Assembly (NCBI GenBank): GCA_947490625.1
Contig: CANLHC010000057.1
Span: forward strand, 1-5,819
DNA length: 5,819 nucleotides
DNA from: Candidatus Nanopelagicaceae bacterium
GTDB lineage: Bacteria; Actinomycetota; Actinomycetes; Nanopelagicales; Nanopelagicaceae
Direction: 5' to 3'
Under the pieces are notes generated by a model. That model made no database searches, was not told the DNA's origin, and saw only the letters and a list, made by a program, of their open reading frames with translations. Numbering within the stretch: position 1 is the first letter of the stretch; every line of letters starts with the position of its first letter. Below are positions 1 through 5,805 of the stretch, in pieces. Both the position numbers and the translations under genes were made by a program.

Positions 1-1455
1 GAGTGGATGCGCGCGTAGACGATCTTCAAGAACGGCAGGAGCGACATTCTTTCCACCGGCAGTAACGATAAGTTCCTTCTTACGGCCAACGATTGAAAGG
101 AAGCCGTCTTCATCGAGCTTTCCAAGATCTCCGGACTTAAACCAGCGATCATTATCAAATACTTCGCTATTGGCGGCATCGTTCTGCCAATATCCTTTCA
201 TGACAATCGGTCCCTTGATGAGAACTTCGCCATCATCGGCAATACGCACTGATGTTCCTGGGATAGGGCGACCGACCGAACCGATCTTGAGATGGCCGGT
301 GATGTTAAGGGTTGCACCCGCTGTTGTCTCTGTTAATCCGTAGCCTTCATAGATTGTTACACCTGCACCGCGGAAGAAGTGACCAAGGCGAGCTCCGAGT
401 GGAGCTCCACCGGAGATTGCAGCCTCTACAGCTCCACCGAGTGTGGTGCGAATTTTTGAGAATACAAGCTTGTCAAAGAGTGCATGCTTAAATGTGAGCA
501 TCGGCTTAAATTTCTTTGCATCGATATTCTCGCTATAAGCGATAGCAACTTCTGCTGCCTTTCTGAAGATATTTCCTTTGCCAGCCGCCTCTGCCTTGGC
601 TTCTGCTCCGTTATAGACCTTTTCAAAGATTCGCGGAACAGCAAGAACAAATGTTGGCTTAAATGATTGGAGATCTGGCAGAAGGCGTGAAACCGGATCG
701 CTGCAATGCGCTAAATGTAACCCTGCAGTAATTGCACCGATCTGCACCATGCGTCCGAAAACGTGAGCGACAGGAAGGAAGAGGAGAGTTGAGCCGCCAG
801 GCTTAAGGAACAAATCAGATGCACCTTGCACAACATTTCCGCACTCTGAGAGGAAGTTACCGTGCGTCAGGCTCACACCCTTTGGCCGTCCCGTAGTTCC
901 AGATGTATAGATCAATGTGGCAAGAGTCTCGGGCTTTAAGGAGTTACGGCGGCGATCAATCTCGTCATCGCTAATCTGCGCACCCGCTTTTGCAAGAACA
1001 GAGAGAACGTCATCTGTCATCGTCCACACGTGTTTTGTATGTGAAGGAAGTACTGTCTGCACTAGCTCGCGATGCGTAGGAGCTTCGACGATCACACCGA
1101 CAGCACCAGAATCACTCAAGATCCAATCAACCTGCTCGGCAGATGATGTTTCATAAATTGGGACAACGCATCCACCGGCATACCAAATTGCAAAATCAAG
1201 AATCGTCCACTCGTATCGAGTGCGAGCCATGATTGCGACTCTATCGCCGACGCTAATACCGGCTGCAACTAAGCCCTTAGCGGTTGCGCGCACCTCAGCT
1301 TCAACCTCACGCGCAGTTACTGGCTGCCACCCTTCACCCAAAGGTCGAGACATAATTACTCGCTCTGGCTCGAACCATGCTCTGTGAGCGATCAGTTCGG
1401 TGAGGTTTCCCTCGGTGGCCGCAGGGACTAGGGGATCTACTGAATAAGTTGTCAT
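1..1455 (-). CDS. fadD: Long-chain fatty-acid--CoA ligase (FadD15-type AMP-binding enzyme), 3' end cut by window edge
   Basis: The enzyme activates long-chain fatty acids to acyl-CoA through an acyl-AMP intermediate (ANL superfamily), in the cytoplasm or at the inner face of the membrane. The reading frame is open from the ATG at 1455 to the left edge, giving 485 residues of a protein usually near 600. Visible motifs in order: the phosphate-binding loop YTSGTTGRPKG (residues 183-193); the adenine/acyl-adenylate motif GYGLTE (371-376); the ribose-binding aspartate in SGDLG (D443); and the hinge region with GRKKE (R458), followed by TAGGKNVAP. The C-terminal subdomain with the catalytic lysine lies outside the window. 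The N-terminus (MTTYSVDPLVP) and a well-placed -10 hexamer support this start; no strong Shine-Dalgarno is seen. The gene is divergent from the SRPBCC gene with a 73-bp spacer. Family assignment is firm. Chain-length preference cannot be read from the sequence, and FadD15 is a best guess within the family. Confidence 0.95.
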   Translation of the reverse strand, partial: MTTYSVDPLVPAATEGNLTELIAHRAWFEPERVIMSRPLGEGWQPVTAREVEAEVRATAKGLVAAGISVGDRVAIMARTRYEWTILDFAIWYAGGCVVPIYETSSAEQVDWILSDSGAVGVIVEAPTHRELVQTVLPSHTKHVWTMTDDVLSVLAKAGAQISDDEIDRRRNSLKPETLATLIYTSGTTGRPKGVSLTHGNFLSECGNVVQGASDLFLKPGGSTLLFLPVAHVFGRMVQIGAITAGLHLAHCSDPVSRLLPDLQSFKPTFVLAVPRIFEKVYNGAEAKAEAAGKGNIFRKAAEVAIAYSENIDAKKFKPMLTFKHALFDKLVFSKIRTTLGGAVEAAISGGAPLGARLGHFFRGAGVTIYEGYGLTETTAGATLNITGHLKIGSVGRPIPGTSVRIADDGEVLIKGPIVMKGYWQNDAANSEVFDNDRWFKSGDLGKLDEDGFLSIVGRKKELIVTAGGKNVAPAVLEDRLRAHPL

Positions 1456-1461
1456 GGGCAA

Positions 1462-1467
1462 ACGCTA
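1462..1467 (-). promoter_or_regulatory. Candidate -10 element for leaderless transcription of the acyl-CoA ligase gene
   Basis: On the minus strand TAGCGT fits the actinobacterial -10 pattern TANNNT. Only 6 bases separate it from the ATG at 1455, so transcription would begin at or next to the start codon. No Shine-Dalgarno precedes this ATG, which agrees with a leaderless mRNA. The hexamer overlaps the 8-bp palindrome CGCTAGCG (1463-1470). No clear -35 consensus is visible. The assignment is inference from spacing and consensus. Confidence 0.5.
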
Positions 1468-1485
1468 GCGGTGGAATGGCAAAAA

Positions 1486-1497
1486 TGGGAGATCCCA
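1486..1497. repeat. Inverted repeat TGGGA-GA-TCCCA between the divergent -10 elements
   Basis: This perfect repeat has 5-bp arms around a 2-bp centre. It sits where the -35 regions of both divergent promoters would fall (about 1485-1490 for the minus-strand gene, 1493-1498 for the plus-strand gene). A second, weaker repeat, AGAAA-N4-TTTCT (1497-1510), follows directly and runs up to the plus-strand -10. The repeat could be an operator shared by both genes. Short palindromes are common by chance, so the regulatory role is speculative. Confidence 0.35.
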
Positions 1498-1515
1498 GAA
1501 AGAGATTTCTCAAGG

Positions 1516-1521
1516 TAGCCT
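1516..1521 (+). promoter_or_regulatory. Candidate -10 element for leaderless transcription of the SRPBCC-glucokinase unit
   Basis: TAGCCT fits TANNNT and ends 7 bases before the ATG at 1529, the spacing expected for transcription starting on the A of the start codon. It mirrors the element on the opposite strand. No -35 consensus is obvious about 17 bases upstream (around 1493-1498). A Shine-Dalgarno reading of the overlapping AAGGT (1512-1516) is possible but lies 12 bases from the ATG, which is far. Confidence 0.5.
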
Positions 1522-1528
1522 TGCGCCC

Positions 1529-1963
1529 ATGAGCGATATGAGCAGATCCACGGTTGTTATTGAAGCAGCAATGAGTGATGTGACAGAGGTACTTTTCGAT
1601 CTCGAGAAATACCCCGAATGGTCGGATTCTATAACAAAAGTCAAGATTACCGAGCGAGACGAATCAGGGCGCCCTACTGGTGTAACCATGACAATCAGCG
1701 CAGGACCAGTAAAAGATGAAGTTTCTCTTTCCTACAATTGGGATGGCGCACCTGGCCGAGTCGAGTTTGAACTCGAAGATGCAAATATGTTAACGAAGAT
1801 GGATGGCGCATACATAGTTAAAGATCTTGGCGATGAGACTGAAGTAACTTATGAACTTTCAGTGGGAGTTTCAATGTCAATTCCACAAATGATGGTTACG
1901 AAGCAAGAGAAATCCACGATCGATCAGACGCTTTCTCAATTAAAAGAGCACTGCGAAGCATAA
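1529..1963 (+). CDS. SRPBCC (START/Bet v1-like, polyketide-cyclase-type) family protein
   Basis: This 144-residue protein consists of one SRPBCC helix-grip domain, a fold that binds hydrophobic ligands in a central cavity. The N-terminal beta strand (STVVIEA) is followed by the typical helix and motif VLFDLEKYPEWSDSI (about residues 21-35), a series of beta strands through about residue 115, and a long C-terminal helix ending TLSQLKEHCEA. There is no signal peptide or membrane segment, so it is probably cytoplasmic. Its resemblance to the small actinobacterial SRPBCC proteins found beside fadD15 (mycobacterial TB16.3 type), and the gene order here, suggest a ligand related to lipid metabolism, but this is inference and no catalytic residue can be named. 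The ATG at 1529 is favoured by the leaderless -10; the ATG at 1538 (MSRSTVV) is an alternative. The glucokinase starts 7 bases after the stop, so the two are probably cotranscribed. Confidence 0.88.
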   Translation: MSDMSRSTVVIEAAMSDVTEVLFDLEKYPEWSDSITKVKITERDESGRPTGVTMTISAGPVKDEVSLSYNWDGAPGRVEFELEDANMLTKMDGAYIVKDLGDETEVTYELSVGVSMSIPQMMVTKQEKSTIDQTLSQLKEHCEA

Positions 1964-1970
1964 ATAGCTA

Positions 1971-2915
1971 ATGACCTACACAATCGGCATTGATGTCGGA
2001 GGGACGAAAGTTCTCGGTGGTGTAGTTGATGCCTCTGGGAATATTCTCCTTGAGGCACGTCGTGAGACTCCACATGAAGGTGGCACAGCGCTCACGTCGG
2101 CGATTGCAGATGTTGCGCGCGAGTTGATGGATGCACATTCAGTTGAATCGATTGGAATTTCTGCAGCTGGATTTGTTTCATCCGATAGAAAGACGATGCT
2201 GGCAGCGCCAAATATTGCAGGTTGGAATGGCGTTGACCTTGATGCCGAACTTACCGCGCTCATTGGCTTGCCAGTTGTGATTGAAAATGATGCCAACGCT
2301 GCAGCATGGGGTGAGGCCGCCTTTGGTGCAGGTCGTGGCCATGATCATCTTCTTATCGTGACAGTAGGTACCGGAATCGGCGGTGGAATGGTTGTTAATG
2401 GCAATCTCTATCGCGGTGGATTTGGAACCGCGGCCGAGATTGGACATATGCGCGTAGTTCCAGAGGGACACCTGTGCGGATGTGGAGCACGCGGTTGCTT
2501 TGAGCAATATGCAAGCGGTAGCGCGCTCATGCGACATGCACGCGAAGCAATTAGTGCGACTCCAGAGTTGGCGCGCAATCTACTCTCACTTGGTGATGGC
2601 ACGGTTTATGGCCTTACCGGAAAACATGTGACGGAAGCAGCTCATGCTGGAGATGCTGTTGCACTTGCCGCCTTTAACACCACTGCACATTATCTCGGTG
2701 CTGGGATTGCAGCATTGAGTGTGATTCTAGATCCCACTCGCATTGTTATTGGTGGGGGAGTCGTTGATGCCGGAGAGATACTGCTGGAGCCAACGCGTCA
2801 GTCATTAATCCGACATATGCCATTTGCCGGCAAACATCCGTATCCCGATATTGTTCCGGCACAACTTGGAAATAAGGCAGGCCTTGTCGGCGTTGCCAAT
2901 CTAGCACGATTGTAA
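1971..2915 (+). CDS. glkA: ROK-family glucokinase
   Basis: It phosphorylates glucose to glucose-6-phosphate, using ATP and possibly polyphosphate, to feed glycolysis in the cytoplasm. The 314-residue length matches actinobacterial ROK glucokinases. Visible motifs: phosphate-binding DVGGTK (8-13); END with the likely catalytic base D107 (105-107); TVGTGIGGG phosphate loop (131-139); the ROK sugar-contact stretch EIGH (156-159); and a zinc site formed by H159 and CxCGxxGC (C169, C171, C176) followed by E178. The C-terminal LGNKAGLVGVA (299-309) is the usual family ending. The zinc motif and absence of an N-terminal helix-turn-helix argue for a sugar kinase, not a ROK repressor. Glucose specificity is the best guess; another hexose is possible. 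The start ATG is 7 bases after the SRPBCC stop and lacks a clear Shine-Dalgarno, so translation may depend on coupling. It is convergent with the oxidoreductase gene, 18 bp away, with no recognisable terminator between them. Confidence 0.92.
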   Translation: MTYTIGIDVGGTKVLGGVVDASGNILLEARRETPHEGGTALTSAIADVARELMDAHSVESIGISAAGFVSSDRKTMLAAPNIAGWNGVDLDAELTALIGLPVVIENDANAAAWGEAAFGAGRGHDHLLIVTVGTGIGGGMVVNGNLYRGGFGTAAEIGHMRVVPEGHLCGCGARGCFEQYASGSALMRHAREAISATPELARNLLSLGDGTVYGLTGKHVTEAAHAGDAVALAAFNTTAHYLGAGIAALSVILDPTRIVIGGGVVDAGEILLEPTRQSLIRHMPFAGKHPYPDIVPAQLGNKAGLVGVANLARL

Positions 2916-2933
2916 AACTCCGAGCTGTGCGAT

Positions 2934-3920
2934 TTATCTTTCGCTGGGATAGATAAGCCCTATTTGTTTGCGGACTTCATCGAGTGATTCCATAATCACA
3001 ACTGATTCGGCCGGGGTTAAAATTGGTGAACTCTTTGCACCGCTTCGCACCACTCTTTCAAATTCAAGTGCTTGATCGCGGAGGCCATGGCCTTTGTACT
3101 CTTTTGGATATTCCGTGGTGGTTCCATCATGCATAATCACACGTATTGATGTTGGGTTGTAGAAGGTGCGATCTATTTCAATTTTTCCAAGCGTTCCACA
3201 GATAGTTGCGCGGCACGGGGTCGAGACCATCATATTTGAAGTCAATATCGCCTGAGCTCCACTCTTGTAATCAAAGATCACAGTTGAGCTGGCATCGACG
3301 CCCTTGTCAGTAAAAGTTGCTGACGCGGTAATTTTCATTGGGGCCCCGAGAACCATATGTGCAAATGAAATTGGATAGATACCAAGATCAAGGAGTGCAC
3401 CACCACCGAGTTCTGGTTCCCAGTGTCGAGGGTTGGCATAATCTGAAAGTCGCTGTCCGTGATCTGCTTCAACTGCCCAGATATCACCGAGAACTCCAGA
3501 GGCAAGAATCTCGCGCACCTTATGCATATGTGGCAAGAAGCGTGCCCACATTGCCTCCATCAGTGCGACATCGTTAGCCTCTGCAGCCGCTTTCATCTGT
3601 CGTGCCTCTGCCGCATTGATCGTTAAAGGTTTTTCGCATAACACTGGCTTGCCTGCATTGAGAGCTAGAAGGGTGTTGCTCACGTGATAAGGATGAGGCG
3701 ATGCCACGTAGATAGCATCGAGTGTGGGATCTGCCACGAGCTCTTCATAACTTGCATAAGCGGTACAGCCAGGAAACTCAGCGGCAAATGAATCTGCGCC
3801 GCCTTGTGAACGTGACCCGACCGCTGCGACGATGTGATGATTGAAATAGGAAAGGTCGCGTGCAAATGCTTGTGCAATGCCACCACTTGCAAGTATTCCC
3901 CATCTAAATTCTTTACTCAT
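2934..3920 (-). CDS. Gfo/Idh/MocA-family NAD(P)-dependent oxidoreductase, dihydrodiol/xylose dehydrogenase-like
   Basis: This 328-residue protein has the usual two domains. An N-terminal Rossmann fold binds NAD(P): WGILASGGIA (7-16), a common variant of the glycine loop in this subfamily. A C-terminal alpha/beta domain begins after about residue 120. The catalytic EKP motif is at 96-98 (K97), and the second conserved element GGGALLDLGIYP (172-183) contains D178 and Y182. The stretch MEAMWARFLP (121-130) and the GGG...DLGIYP block are typical of the branch containing dimeric dihydrodiol dehydrogenase and NADP-dependent D-xylose dehydrogenase. The substrate, probably a sugar or cyclic polyol, cannot be read from sequence. 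No signal peptide is present. The ATG overlaps the stop of the upstream small gene in the arrangement ATGA (3917-3920) and has a Shine-Dalgarno inside that gene, so the two are cotranscribed and probably translationally coupled. Confidence 0.9.
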   Translation of the reverse strand: MSKEFRWGILASGGIAQAFARDLSYFNHHIVAAVGSRSQGGADSFAAEFPGCTAYASYEELVADPTLDAIYVASPHPYHVSNTLLALNAGKPVLCEKPLTINAAEARQMKAAAEANDVALMEAMWARFLPHMHKVREILASGVLGDIWAVEADHGQRLSDYANPRHWEPELGGGALLDLGIYPISFAHMVLGAPMKITASATFTDKGVDASSTVIFDYKSGAQAILTSNMMVSTPCRATICGTLGKIEIDRTFYNPTSIRVIMHDGTTTEYPKEYKGHGLRDQALEFERVVRSGAKSSPILTPAESVVIMESLDEVRKQIGLIYPSER

Positions 3921-4213
3921 ATCTGTGCTCCATCATCATCGAGGTCGGTGTTATCTTTTCTAGGGTTATCTTTCCACTTCTTAAATGCTTTCATTCCCTC
4001 TTTGATAGAAGTGAAGAATTGAATCTTCTCTGGCTCTGGAGGAGTAAAGCCTTCAGCTACTTCAGCGCGTGCAAGGATGTCGAGATAATCGTTGGGAGCG
4101 CTTTGATCAAGTGAAAGCCCAGATACGAGAGCGTGAAACTTCTCATCCGTGAGATCTTGGTCATCTTCACCCGGATTTTGCTCTGGTTTTGAATCATCTG
4201 AGGTTGGTGCCAT
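3917..4213 (-). CDS. Small acidic protein of unknown function
   Basis: I do not recognise this 98-residue protein. It has a highly polar, acidic N-terminal segment (residues 1-25, rich in D, E, P and S), a middle helical-looking part (about 24-52, DEKFHALVSGL then DYLDILARAEV), a proline-rich joint (FTPPEPE, about 56-62), a basic amphipathic-looking stretch (IKEGMKAFKKWKDNPRK, about 69-85) and an acidic tail (DLDDDGAQI). There is no signal peptide, membrane segment or cysteine. Its reality is supported by the ATGA overlap with the downstream oxidoreductase, that gene's Shine-Dalgarno lying in its tail, and the sensible position of its start in a divergent intergenic region. Its own ATG at 4213 has no clear Shine-Dalgarno; an AT-rich stretch directly upstream could hold a promoter, but no good TANNNT hexamer is placed for leaderless initiation. 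It may be a regulator or partner of the oxidoreductase, but nothing proves this. Confidence 0.75.
   Translation of the reverse strand: MAPTSDDSKPEQNPGEDDQDLTDEKFHALVSGLSLDQSAPNDYLDILARAEVAEGFTPPEPEKIQFFTSIKEGMKAFKKWKDNPRKDNTDLDDDGAQI
3928..3931 (-). promoter_or_regulatory. Ribosome binding site of the oxidoreductase gene
   Basis: GGAG on the minus strand lies 7 bases before the ATG at 3920, inside the 3' end of the upstream small gene. It fixes the oxidoreductase start at 3920 and supports reinitiation by ribosomes finishing the upstream gene. Confidence 0.65.
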
Positions 4214-4233
4214 GCTTTATATTCGCATAAACT
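4204..4233 (+). promoter_or_regulatory. Candidate promoter of the acyltransferase gene (-35 TTGGTG, -10 TAAACT)
   Basis: TTGGTG (4204-4209) and TAAACT (4228-4233) are separated by 18 bases. TAAACT fits the TANNNT consensus, and the expected transcription start near 4240 leaves a leader of about 20 bases that contains the ribosome binding site at 4249-4255. The -35 would lie inside the first codons of the divergent small gene. TATATT (4218-4223) is an alternative -10. This is a consensus-based guess. Confidence 0.4.
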
Positions 4234-4248
4234 GACCAGATTGAGTAG

Positions 4249-4255
4249 AAAGGGG
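4249..4255 (+). promoter_or_regulatory. Ribosome binding site of the acyltransferase gene
   Basis: AAAGGGG lies 7 bases before the ATG at 4263. This spacing favours that start over the in-frame ATG at 4269 (13 bases away). It is the clearest Shine-Dalgarno in the window, in contrast with the leaderless-looking genes at 1455 and 1529. Confidence 0.7.
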
Positions 4256-4262
4256 ATAAATT

Positions 4263-4976
4263 ATGAGCATGAACAATCTGCCCTACGGCACGTTGCGCGC
4301 ATTCCTCACACCCTTCCTCATGATTCTCTTTCGCCCCAAGGTCAAGGGTCTGCGACATGTTCCCAGCTCTGGCCCCTTGATTATTGCCTCAAACCATCTC
4401 TCCTTTAGCGATTCCATCTTTATGCCACTTGTTGTTCCCCGCAAGGTGACATTTCTAGCCAAGAGCGAGTACTTCACTTCTCCGGGACCTAAGGGGTTTA
4501 TCAAGAAACTCACCTTCATCGCCTTAGGACAGGTTCCCGTTGATCGCTCAGGCGGACGGCGCAGTGAAGCGGCACTTATTACAGGGCTACAAATCCTGTC
4601 TGAAGGAAAGTGCATAGGGATTTATCCAGAAGGAACGCGATCTCCAGATGGACGTCTCTACAAGGGGCGAACAGGTATTGCCCGTCTTGCAATCGAATCC
4701 GGTGCACCCATTATTCCAGTTGCAATGTTTAACACCGAGAAAATTCAGCCATCGGGTCAAGTGATTCCCAATGTAAAACGAGTAGGAATGACTTTTGGGG
4801 AAGCGATGTATTTTGATGGTGATTCAACCGACCTTGCCTATCTGCGAGAAGTCACCGATAAAATCATGGCTCGTATTCAAGAGCTATCAGGGCAAGAGTA
4901 TGTTGATGAGTATGCAGTCAAAGCAAAGAAGCCAGGGGCTAAGCCGGGCAAGGATGGCGCAGAAGAATCAGAGTGA
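4263..4976 (+). CDS. plsC: 1-acyl-sn-glycerol-3-phosphate O-acyltransferase (PlsC family)
   Basis: It transfers an acyl chain to lysophosphatidic acid, making phosphatidic acid for phospholipid synthesis at the inner face of the membrane. The 237-residue protein carries all four acyltransferase blocks: NHLSFSD (44-50) with the catalytic H45 and D50 (HX4D); PVDR (92-95); YPEGTRS (121-127) with the phosphate-binding EGTR; and GAPIIPVAM (147-155). The hydrophobic N-terminus (LRAFLTPFLMILF, 11-23) could anchor it to the membrane. The C-terminal tail (after about 218) is lysine/glycine-rich and then acidic, and looks disordered. A FadD-type gene in the same neighbourhood agrees with a role in lipid metabolism. 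The related family member that acylates other lipids, such as mannolipids, cannot be excluded. Its last 9 bp overlap the end of the convergent nuclease gene. Confidence 0.92.
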   Translation: MSMNNLPYGTLRAFLTPFLMILFRPKVKGLRHVPSSGPLIIASNHLSFSDSIFMPLVVPRKVTFLAKSEYFTSPGPKGFIKKLTFIALGQVPVDRSGGRRSEAALITGLQILSEGKCIGIYPEGTRSPDGRLYKGRTGIARLAIESGAPIIPVAMFNTEKIQPSGQVIPNVKRVGMTFGEAMYFDGDSTDLAYLREVTDKIMARIQELSGQEYVDEYAVKAKKPGAKPGKDGAEESE

Positions 4977-5666
4977 TTGAATCTCTGCCCTCTGCACGAG
5001 GTAATTACATGTGGGGCATTCAGGGCCGGCATCTGGGAAATCTCCTTCGATCACATCAATGAGCTCTTCCAGGAGTGCGTTAAATTTTTGACTATCCCTT
5101 TCGACCGGCAGATAGTGCTGCGTGACGCCGAATCCACATGTGCCATCTGCAGTGGGTGTCACGCCGTTGAGTCTCCACACGAGAAGACCCATGGAGGAAA
5201 CGGGGAAGGGTTTGCCGCGATCAGGATTTTCCAGGGCGTGCGCGTACGCCTCTAACTGCGGGGCATAGAAGGCGCCGTTATCCCGATCTGAATCTGAGAC
5301 CTTGCAATCAATGATCCCGACAGAGCCATCTTCGTAGTGAGCCAAGAGGTCATAGATGCCAAGGATCTTCCACGTGGTCTCTCGCCCGGCAATTACTAGC
5401 GGAGCGGATTTGACCCACTGTCCCCATTGCTTGACTACGCCCGGCGCTAATTTCGGGTCGAGATCCTGCATGGAAGCGCGGCGGAAATGCTCTTCTTGCG
5501 CATCAGCTAAGGGCTTGACCAGAGGGAATTGCCCAGGCATGGTCACCTTGAACCAGTATTTGATCCAGATGCAGCGCTTACAGGTGGAGAGCCCGAAGGT
5601 GAGGTCAGAGGGAGCGATCGTCTCTCGTGCTGGCTTCGCGGGGCGCTTGATGGCAGATGGACTCAT
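4968..5666 (-). CDS. Compact PD-(D/E)XK nuclease-superfamily protein with two CxxC pairs
   Basis: This 232-residue protein resembles the Cas4/RecB/AddB-type exonuclease fold. The core is visible: GIYD (103-106, D106), IIDCK (118-122, D120 and K122) and QxxxY (Q137, Y141), the last being a RecB-type QhxxY motif. It begins with CKRCIWIKYW (C29, C32) and ends with CPTC (C217, C220), so cysteine pairs bracket the nuclease core, as in iron-sulfur members of the superfamily (Cas4, AddB); metal or cluster binding is inference. No helicase domain is fused and no Cas1/Cas2 genes or CRISPR repeats are nearby, so a Cas4 role in adaptation is not supported. The ATG at 5666 is the first start after an in-frame TGA 12 bases upstream; it precedes about 18 polar residues that may be leader sequence. 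It probably processes DNA ends, but the substrate is unknown. By eye the gene seems richer in G+C than its neighbours (not measured), which could point to a different history. Confidence 0.82.
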   Translation of the reverse strand: MSPSAIKRPAKPARETIAPSDLTFGLSTCKRCIWIKYWFKVTMPGQFPLVKPLADAQEEHFRRASMQDLDPKLAPGVVKQWGQWVKSAPLVIAGRETTWKILGIYDLLAHYEDGSVGIIDCKVSDSDRDNGAFYAPQLEAYAHALENPDRGKPFPVSSMGLLVWRLNGVTPTADGTCGFGVTQHYLPVERDSQKFNALLEELIDVIEGDFPDAGPECPTCNYLVQRAEIQSL

Positions 5667-5672
5667 CTGGCG

Positions 5673-5678
5673 ATTAAA
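5673..5678 (-). promoter_or_regulatory. Weak candidate -10 for the nuclease gene
   Basis: TTTAAT on the minus strand differs from TATAAT at one base and ends 6 bases before the ATG at 5666, a spacing that would give a leaderless mRNA. The mismatch is at the normally conserved second position and no -35 is visible, so this is a tentative call. Confidence 0.22.
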
Positions 5679-5704
5679 TCACGAGAGGCGGCCAGAACTG
5701 GCTA

Positions 5705-5717
5705 CGGCGAGTCGCCG
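5705..5717. repeat. Short GC-rich inverted repeat upstream of the nuclease gene
   Basis: CGGCG-AGT-CGCCG can form a 5-bp perfect GC stem with a 3-base loop. It lies 39-51 bases upstream of the nuclease ATG. No run of T follows on either strand, so it is not a convincing intrinsic terminator. It may be a chance palindrome or a protein-binding site. Confidence 0.25.
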
Positions 5718-5762
5718 GGGGTGTGAGTTGCGATGAGGGGGTATCTGATGTTCAATAGCGCC

Positions 5763-5805
5763 AGATATATCGATTCGATATATAGCGGCCACGATATATA
5801 GATCG
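5763..5805. promoter_or_regulatory. AT-rich palindromic repeats, probable operator/promoter region
   Basis: A perfect inverted repeat ATATATCGA-T-TCGATATAT occupies 5765-5783. The half-site recurs: CGATATATAG appears at 5776-5785 and again at 5792-5801, a direct repeat with a 16-bp period. The last copy continues into ATCG, so CGATATATAGATCG (5792-5805) is itself a near-palindrome (6 of 7 pairs). The remaining sequence between the nuclease start and the window end (5667-5819) has no convincing reading frame. Tandem palindromes in a non-coding gap suggest binding of a dimeric transcription factor. The regulated gene is either the nuclease (about 100 bp away) or a gene beyond the right edge. 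The regulator cannot be named with confidence. Confidence 0.6.

Noticed and set aside
917..1156. Plus-strand reading frame within the acyl-CoA ligase gene
   Set aside because: The minus strand here encodes the YTSGTTGRPKG motif and its flanks, so the opposite frame is a shadow.
2178..2537. Antisense reading frame of about 119 codons opposite the glucokinase
   Set aside because: It lies wholly within a gene whose motifs are complete, and its translation shows no recognisable domain; it is a frame shadow.
2916..2933. Possible terminator between glucokinase and oxidoreductase
   Set aside because: The 18-bp gap has no inverted repeat and no T-rich tail.
4969..4987. Weak hairpin CAGAG-N9-CTCTG at the convergent gene junction, considered as a bidirectional terminator
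   Set aside because: The stem is only 5 bp with a 9-base loop and there is no T-run on either strand.
4968..5666. Cas4 of a CRISPR adaptation module
   Set aside because: There are no Cas1/Cas2 genes, no repeat-spacer array and the cysteine arrangement differs from Cas4.
5356..5736. Plus-strand reading frame of about 126 codons opposite the nuclease gene
   Set aside because: It overlaps the PD-(D/E)XK gene almost entirely, the minus-strand frame carries the coherent catalytic motifs, and the plus-strand translation looks low in coherence.
5733..5801. Short plus-strand reading frame starting ATGAGGGGG and running through the AT-rich repeats
   Set aside because: Only 22 codons, no ribosome binding site, and its sequence is dominated by the palindromic repeats.
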